Shown here piece after piece: positions 1 through 7,200 of a stretch of 14,262 bases of DNA. The notes under the pieces were generated by a model, which did not search any database, was not told the DNA's origin, and saw only the letters and a program-made list of their open reading frames with translations. The stretch lies in contig JAHBMJ010002975.1 of the NCBI GenBank assembly GCA_018398765.1, positions 1 through 14,262 on the forward strand, given 5' to 3'. This DNA comes from Chromera velia. Its lineage: Eukaryota; Sar; Chromeraceae. The stretch's first letter is position 1. Each line of letters starts with the position of its first letter. The position numbers and the translations under genes were made by a program.

Positions 1-264
1 CGAACGTGCTGTAGGTGAGAGAGTGCCTCCATAGTTGAGACCTGGGGGTGGCGGAATCTGGCCCGCAGAGAGTCGGGAGGGGGGAGGGGGGGGAACACCC
101 GGACTGATAGGACTGGATGGGGGGGGACCTCTGGCTGCGTGAGGGCTGAGACCCGATGAGGCCGTGGGGGTGGGGGGGAAAGCGGCAGCGTGTGGGGGAA
201 CGGAGTCGCCAGCAGGAAGGTGACCTGCGATAGTGGCCATGGCAACTGCCTGCATGGCGGTGGT
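1..264 (-). CDS. Exon 18 of the LOTUS/PAM2 gene, cut by the window edge
   Basis: Acceptor GCCTGCAG; 88 open codons to base 1, phase 0, starting TTAMQAVAMATIAG, then a Pro/Ser/Gly-rich disordered run (PPHAAAFPPTPTAS, PPLPPSRLS). No stop is seen, so the C-terminus lies outside the window. Confidence 0.75.
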
Positions 265-380
265 CTGCAGGCAGAGAGGGAGGGGGGGTGAAAGGATGAA
301 GGGACTTTTTGATTGAAAGAGAGGGAGTAAAGAGACATTAACGGGACGTTGACAGACAGACAGACCAGAAAATAAAGATA

Positions 381-415
<35 letters not shown>

Positions 416-875
416 CAAAAAGAAAGACAGCGAGCATGCAGGTTACATGAGAACGACGACCAAAGCCCTTTCATTTGTCCTGACCGACTTCAAAGAAGAG
501 GAGGAAAGCAGCTGCTGCACAAAAAAAGAATCAGTTGTACGGGCTCTATCTGCTGTTTTGTCCAGCTCATTGACGCCTTACGTGGTCATTTCTCAGATCG
601 CGAATTTATCAGTGTACCACACATGAAGGAACAGACAGACAGTCGCTTGCCCGTGCACGCCCATGCATGCCGACGTACCTGCTTCATCACTCGGAGCGCC
701 TCCTCCACTGTGAGAGTGCGGCCGGCCTCCTGAGGTCCTGATGCCCTTGCGGGGGTCGTCATCGCGCCTGTGTGGGCGGAGGAGGGGACGGGGGAGAGGC
801 CCCTCCCTGCTGCCCCACTCGTGTCACTCAGCTGTGCAGCTCTGAGGGCTGCAACACAGAACGAAAAAACACTCA

Positions 876-908
<33 letters not shown>

Positions 909-1850
909 AAGAGAGAGAGACAGAGAACGTGCAACTAAATTAAAATGCTTCTGGGCCTCACGACTAGTCTGCCACCTTTCACACGAGGGAGAGAAAGTCT
1001 GGCCTGGAATTCCTCCCACCCACCCACTCTTTGTGTGTGTGGCGCTTGAAAAGAAAAGAGGAAACGGTGATTCATATTGATGCAGGGACGCACACGTACA
1101 AAGTCCATAAGACGGACGGAAAGAAAGCCACTTGGAAGTGAATGGTCTGCATACGAACCAACCAATGAACCAACAAACTACGCTGACGGACCTGCACTGA
1201 AAGGACTCAAATTCGAGTGCCCTCCCGCTCCGGGCATCAGAGCCGAGACAGGAGAGACAGGAGCTTCGCCCTGCAGTCAGTGGGCGGGATCGAGCGACAG
1301 TATACAGGCATGCTTGGATGGATGGATGCGCAACTTCATTGCAGAAAAAAACCGGCGTTTCTTCCTTCGTCGTTCAGTGGTGCTGCTTGCCAACACAAAC
1401 GACTCCATTCCTCAGATACAGACAGACTGACAGAGCGATTGTGTTTTGGTCTCATGAAGTACAAGGAAGGGGAAAGGGCGGACGCACAAAAGACCGGAAC
1501 AAAACGAGGAAGGAGAGACTACCGGAGAGGACTAGATCAGGCAGAGACTACAGGAGGGAAACTGCCTTCAAAAAGAGAAGAGAAACTGTAACATTTTTTT
1601 TTTTTGAATTCATCTGGGTTCTTTCGAAAGACCTGACTCACCGGTCTGAGGAGGACGCTGCCGACGGAGACGATGCATCTCATGCCCCTGCCCTGTCCGA
1701 CCACACGGACACCCGGAGTTCCCTGCACCAACCGGGCCACGCGCTTGAACCCGGCGCGTTCCATCAGCCCCTGCAGGGGCGTGCCGTAAGACTGCAGCCA
1801 CAGCTCCCGGAGCTCAGAGACCAGAACACCCTTCACTCCCTGCAGCAAAG

Positions 1851-1885
<35 letters not shown>

Positions 1886-3125
1886 CATGCACATCAATCA
1901 AAGTAACATCATGTGATCTGCTTTCTTTCTGAACTGTACACAATGACATTAATCGGCTGCTTTGTTCTGGACAACAACTCTGGAGGGGGAAGTGTGGAAA
2001 CACTCCCCACAGAACCAGAGTTTTGGAAGAATTCGGAACAAAGAAAGCGCCGTGAAGGGAAACAAAAAAGGGGAGGGTGACTTCTCCATTCACTGACATG
2101 AGCAGCCAGCTCCTGAGCCTCTGCGTCTTCCTCGGGAGGACTGCTTTCCTTTTCCTTTTCCTTCTTTTCGCCCGACTCGTCCTTGTCCTTCTTCTTCTCC
2201 CCCTCTGCCTTTGCACCCTCTCCTCCAGCCTCTGCCTTCTTTTCATCAGAAGAAGGGGTGAGAGCCTTGACTGCGTTTGACGCCTGCCACTTTGTGTACT
2301 GGTCCTGGCAGGTCTTGAGCACGAGGGAGAAGATCAGCTGAGTCAAGTGCTGGCGGCACTGCGCCTGCATCGCCACACCAGAGTTGGCCGACGCGTTGGC
2401 GGTCGTCACCCCTCCTGCTCCTCCTCTGGCACTGGTAGTTGACGCACCGTCAGCGTCAGCCGTGGCGGGCACAGGAATCGAAAGTCGGCCTTTCGTCTCG
2501 GGGGACCCTGCGGCTGCCGTCGTGCCCCCGCACCCTTCCTTGGCCGCACCGCCGGCACAGAAGACCGGATCACTTGAGGAGGGGGTGAGCACGGCAACCA
2601 CTGGGGTGACGCCGTCAGCGTCCAGGCCGACAGGGGGGAACACAGAGGAGAAGGCCTTCGCGTGCGAGACAGTGGCCACACGCATGAAGCCTCCGGAGCC
2701 TGTGATTACCAGATTGGGCACCTGACAAGAGAGGAGGAAGGTTGGGAATTCAGAGAAATGAAGAAACCCAAAAGGAGTCAAAACTTACACCCTGGTTTAT
2801 GAGCTTGGTGTGGGGTAAGCAAAGATTCCGACAACTTTTTTGGAAGCCAGTTATGCTGTGGGGCAGGAGTCGAAAAACGAGAAACAAACAGAGCACAAAT
2901 AAATGCGTCAAACAATCTATCCAAGTCTCTTCTCTTCCTTCGTTGCCCCTCCTCTTTCCCGGTTCAGCGTACCTCCATGAGAAGGAACTTGAGTTTGCGG
3001 AATCCGAAGAAGGACATGCACAGGGTCAAGGGGTGCACTGCCCCGTAGCGTTTCGCCCACTCTGCCTTGATGGCAGAGACCAACACACCCACAGATCTGC
3101 AGTCAGAGAATTAAAACAGCGTGCA

Positions 3126-3162
<37 letters not shown>

Positions 3163-4219
3163 AAGGCGAAAAGAAGTGAACCTGAAAACGACGAGAGGCC
3201 ATGACAGTACCATCAGGTGAAAAAGGTGCAAGTGAAGGTTGTTTGCCCTGGGCTCTGTCTGTCTGTTTGGCATCACAACATGTACACAACTTCGCTCTAG
3301 GTAGGGTTTCCGAAAACATGAGGTGATGGTCGAGACACGAACTGAGAGAACTGAAGGACACATAAAAAATCTCATCGTCATTCGCTGCTTAAGTTCTTTG
3401 GCTATCAACCCCCTAACTTTACACACACGCGGGCAGATCTATCTGTACATATATGTACGCATACATGTATTCCTACCTGTCTCTGTATTCCTTTCTCCTC
3501 TTTTCGAGACCTTCGTCCTCGAGAATTTGGTTGAGCATCTCTGTGGAGCGTCGTTTCTGGAAGGAGGGAGAGGTCTTTGACTGCTCCCCTCCCTCAGTCG
3601 TCGTCTTGCTGTCCTTCTCCTTCTCACCCTTCTCAGAGGTTGCCTCTTTAAGAAGCTGGTCAGGGGTCTGCTTGGTCGTAGTCTCAGCGCCAGCTGCGGC
3701 GGCGCGTGACTCAGCCAGAGCCACGGCGGAGTCAGAGAGACGGAGAACACCCTCGCTGGCCTGACGGGCAAGTTCTCTGAGAAGAATCTTTCTCCTTTTC
3801 TTCTTCTCCTTCTTCTCCCTCTTTTTCTGCTTTTTCCTCTCAGCCCTAGTGTTGGGAGAGCAGTCCTCCCCCTCATCACAGGATTCATCGTCGCCCTCCT
3901 CATCGTCGTCTTCGTCTTCGCTCTCCCCGACGATCTCGAAGGAACCGTCTGCATCCATGCATCCATCCATCCATGCATCCATGCATGCATCATGAGTGCA
4001 CTCGATGATCTGTGAGTTCCACAGTCCGTCAGTCAGTCCGGAAGGAAATCAAAAAACGTCGAGAGAGAATCATGAATGGACGCGTTTTTGTTTCTTCAGA
4101 GATTTTGCGTTTATTTGGCTTCTTCAACTGAAATTTCTCTTCTGACAGAATCCAGAGCCGTGATGGAGTGGAGAGAGAGCTTCACACACACACACACACA
4201 TACACACATACACACAGAG

Positions 4220-4252
<33 letters not shown>

Positions 4253-7200
4253 AAATCAACATCAAATAATGTTTGGCCTTCAAAGCTCTTAGGTGCATGA
4301 AAGAAGGATACTTTTGGGGGCTGACCTTTTGTGATTCCTTCCTCGTTGTCGGTTTTGTCCTTTTTCTTCTCCTTCTTCGAGGGCGACTCGTCACCCCCGT
4401 CTCTTGAGACAGACTTCTCCAGCTTTTCCTTCTCCTTTGCCTTCTCCTGTTGCGTCTTCACTTCATTTTGGAGTTCGACTAGGTCTTCCCCCTTTTCCCA
4501 CCTGCATGCCTGCCGCTCACAGCAGGAAGAGACCAACTCGAAGACCATCTGGAGCAACAGGGGCTTGGAGACCACAGGGGAATTTTCCGCCCCCATCTCT
4601 CCGCTGAGACCCTTCTCTGCAATTAAGGGGCGCAGGGAGGCAGGGAGGGAGGAGGAGGGAGAAGGGAAATTGAGAGAAAAATGGAAATTGGAGAAAGAAC
4701 AAGTTTGTGTCGGAAAAGAGAAAAAAGAAGTCATGTAGGCATACACCCTGGAACTGAAAGACTTTTATGACAACGCATTTCTCTCCTTCCTACTGGAACT
4801 AACACACTCAGCTTTGTGACTTGACTGTGGGCTTGAATTCATCTTGCATCTTCTCAGAATGCTGTGCTCCTCTGCCCCCCCCCTCTGACCGGCAGCGCTC
4901 ACAGCGGCAGCGGCTGCTGAGATGGCCTCCAGTTGCGCCCGGGTTTCCGGACTTCGTGCGGCGTCTCTGCCAGCCTCCCCGGAGAGAATGTGGGAGAGGG
5001 CTGCCAGAGCAGCAGCGGGAGAAGACGAAGCGTCGAGTGCGCCTGAGGGGGGGCTGCTGTGAGTCTGTGCGAGGATAGGCGAGGCGGCTGCCTGGAGGAG
5101 TTCGACAAGGTGGCGCATCTGGGAGGACACCTCCAGCTTCTGTGCGGGGGTTCCGGAAGATTCGGCGTTGAGGACGTGAACGGCTCTGTTGATTTGGGGA
5201 ATCAGAAGAGCCAGATTGGCGTGGACTCCGGTGGTGGGGCTGGGGGGCATGGGAGGAGCGTGAGGCAGCGTGTGTGGAGGAGGGGGGGCTGCAGGGAGGG
5301 AGGGAGGAAGCATACGCGCGTTCATGCAGAGGTCCGTCTGACAGAGGAAAGGAAAGGACAGGGACCAGATGACAAAAAAAAGAGAAGGGTATGATGCACA
5401 GAAGAACTCGTAGTCATTCTGGACGGTGCCACCGACCGCCGAGCTTTCGATCGATCCTTCTCTCTGCCTCCTGCACAGTCAGTCAAACCACTGACTGGGG
5501 GGGCTTTCTCTTCTTCGCTTTCTCTGCCTTAGTCTCTTTCAGATCTCTCTCTTTCTCTCTCTCTCTCGCTCTTTTTCTTAATTCTGTTCAAGAAGCCGAG
5601 AGGGAGATGGGAAGACGACAAATTGAATGACAAGACGATCGAGGAAGAGAGAGAGAGAGAGAGAGGGAGAGGACATGCAAGCAAAGAGTAGAAGAGGACT
5701 GACGAGGCGGCACGATGCCCCTGCTGGCAGGAGATCCGAGGGACCCCAGGGACATGGCGGTACTTTCGAACGGCGGCGCGTTGGGGCTTAGGGGACTGCG
5801 AGGATGGCTGCTGGGGACGCCTGATCGGGCAGAGGGGCTGCATCCATTATGCATCATGCACCCAGACAGGTTATATGGTTTCTTTCCCTCCTTTACAGAC
5901 AGACAGACAGACAGACAGACAAAACAAGACCAGAGAAGCAAATCAAATGGAGGAGGAGATCTAGGGGAGGCGATGCATTTGCCAACACGTTTCTTCCCCG
6001 GTTTGTCCGTCCATGCAGAGAAAGAAAGTCAGTTACGTTCTTTTCATGGAGCACCACACAACGAAAGTGCTTCACAGAATTTAAAGAAATGTGTAAGCCA
6101 GGAGGAATGAAGGAAGAACTTTCCGATGGAAAAAGAAATGCAACCGGAAGGTGGAAGAGGAAAGGAAAAGAGTGAAAGTGGCGCTTGGTTCAGCAAAGCA
6201 AAGCCCTGGTCGACGGACCTCAGTAGTTGGAGTCCTCCCCCGACATTGGGGGGGAGGGACTGAGCAGTGCCCCCGGGGCTGATGGTCACTGCCGGAGCGA
6301 GCAGGTGAGGAGGGGGTGCCTGGAGGAGGGGCGGTGCTTTTGCGCCTGCTGAGAGAGCCGTTGCGATTCTTTGGGGGGGGTTTCCTGCTGGCTGCAGACA
6401 TCAAGGGGGGGGCAGACAGCAGCCAGAAGAGTAGAAGAAAAGGGAGGGGGAGACAGAAGAGTTGATTGAACAAGTGTCACTGCTACTAGCTATTACTTCA
6501 TTGATTGTTTTTGCAAGCAGGACAAGACAGGCTGGCTGCGGAAGCAGCGCGGAGAAAAAAAGTGAGAACTAAAAGAGAAGGAGACTCAGCGTCTGAAGCG
6601 ACTACAGGTCATTGAGGGAACAACGCTCTCCCTGCTGTGTTTGAGAAGAGGGGAGAAGAACAGAAAGGCATAGAGGCCGCGAGACCGGCAGGGGAGAGGG
6701 TATAAAAAACAGAAAAGAGAAGAACCGTCATGCGCCCACCCACTCACCGAGACGACTGGTGGCGGAGGTGGGGGAGTGAACTTGGCCATAGTTCCTTTTT
6801 GTCTGTTCTCCTCGAGGAAAATTTCGTCTCCCAGAGACAGCACAAAGTCACGGAGACTGGTTGCGCCAACTCTGCGAACAACAACAAACAAAAAAGGGGG
6901 GGTGATGTTTGAAGGTAAGGGAATGATCTGCAGGGCACCCAAGAGGTGGCAAATGTTTCTGACACAACACAGAGAAACGAGGGGGGGGTATTAGGGGCAG
7001 GAAGGAAGATGAGTGAAGGAGAAAGAAGAACAGAAGAGGAACAAAGCGGGGGAATCGTATTACACCGGTGAGTACGAGTGTACCCATTGAGCATGACGGG
7101 ACATCCGAAAGCCTAGAACGTGCATGCTCCCTGCGAGACTGAGAGACGGACGGACGGACGGACCGGTGCCACTCCAGAGGGGTGTGGTAGTTCTCCGCGT

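Noticed and set aside
384-626. Open frames made of (GA)n and (CA)n repeats coding RERERE or THTHTH runs
   Set aside because: These are microsatellite translations inside introns, with no splice or start support; the same holds for those near 772-1080, 2742-3179, 4076-4300 and 5529-5843.
976-1003. A 28-base mini exon (ARLSLPRVK) in intron 16
   Set aside because: Phase would fit between exons 15 and 17, but its acceptor has a G-rich lead and its donor GTGGCA is weak. The exon at 1192-1270 has strong sites and the same phase.
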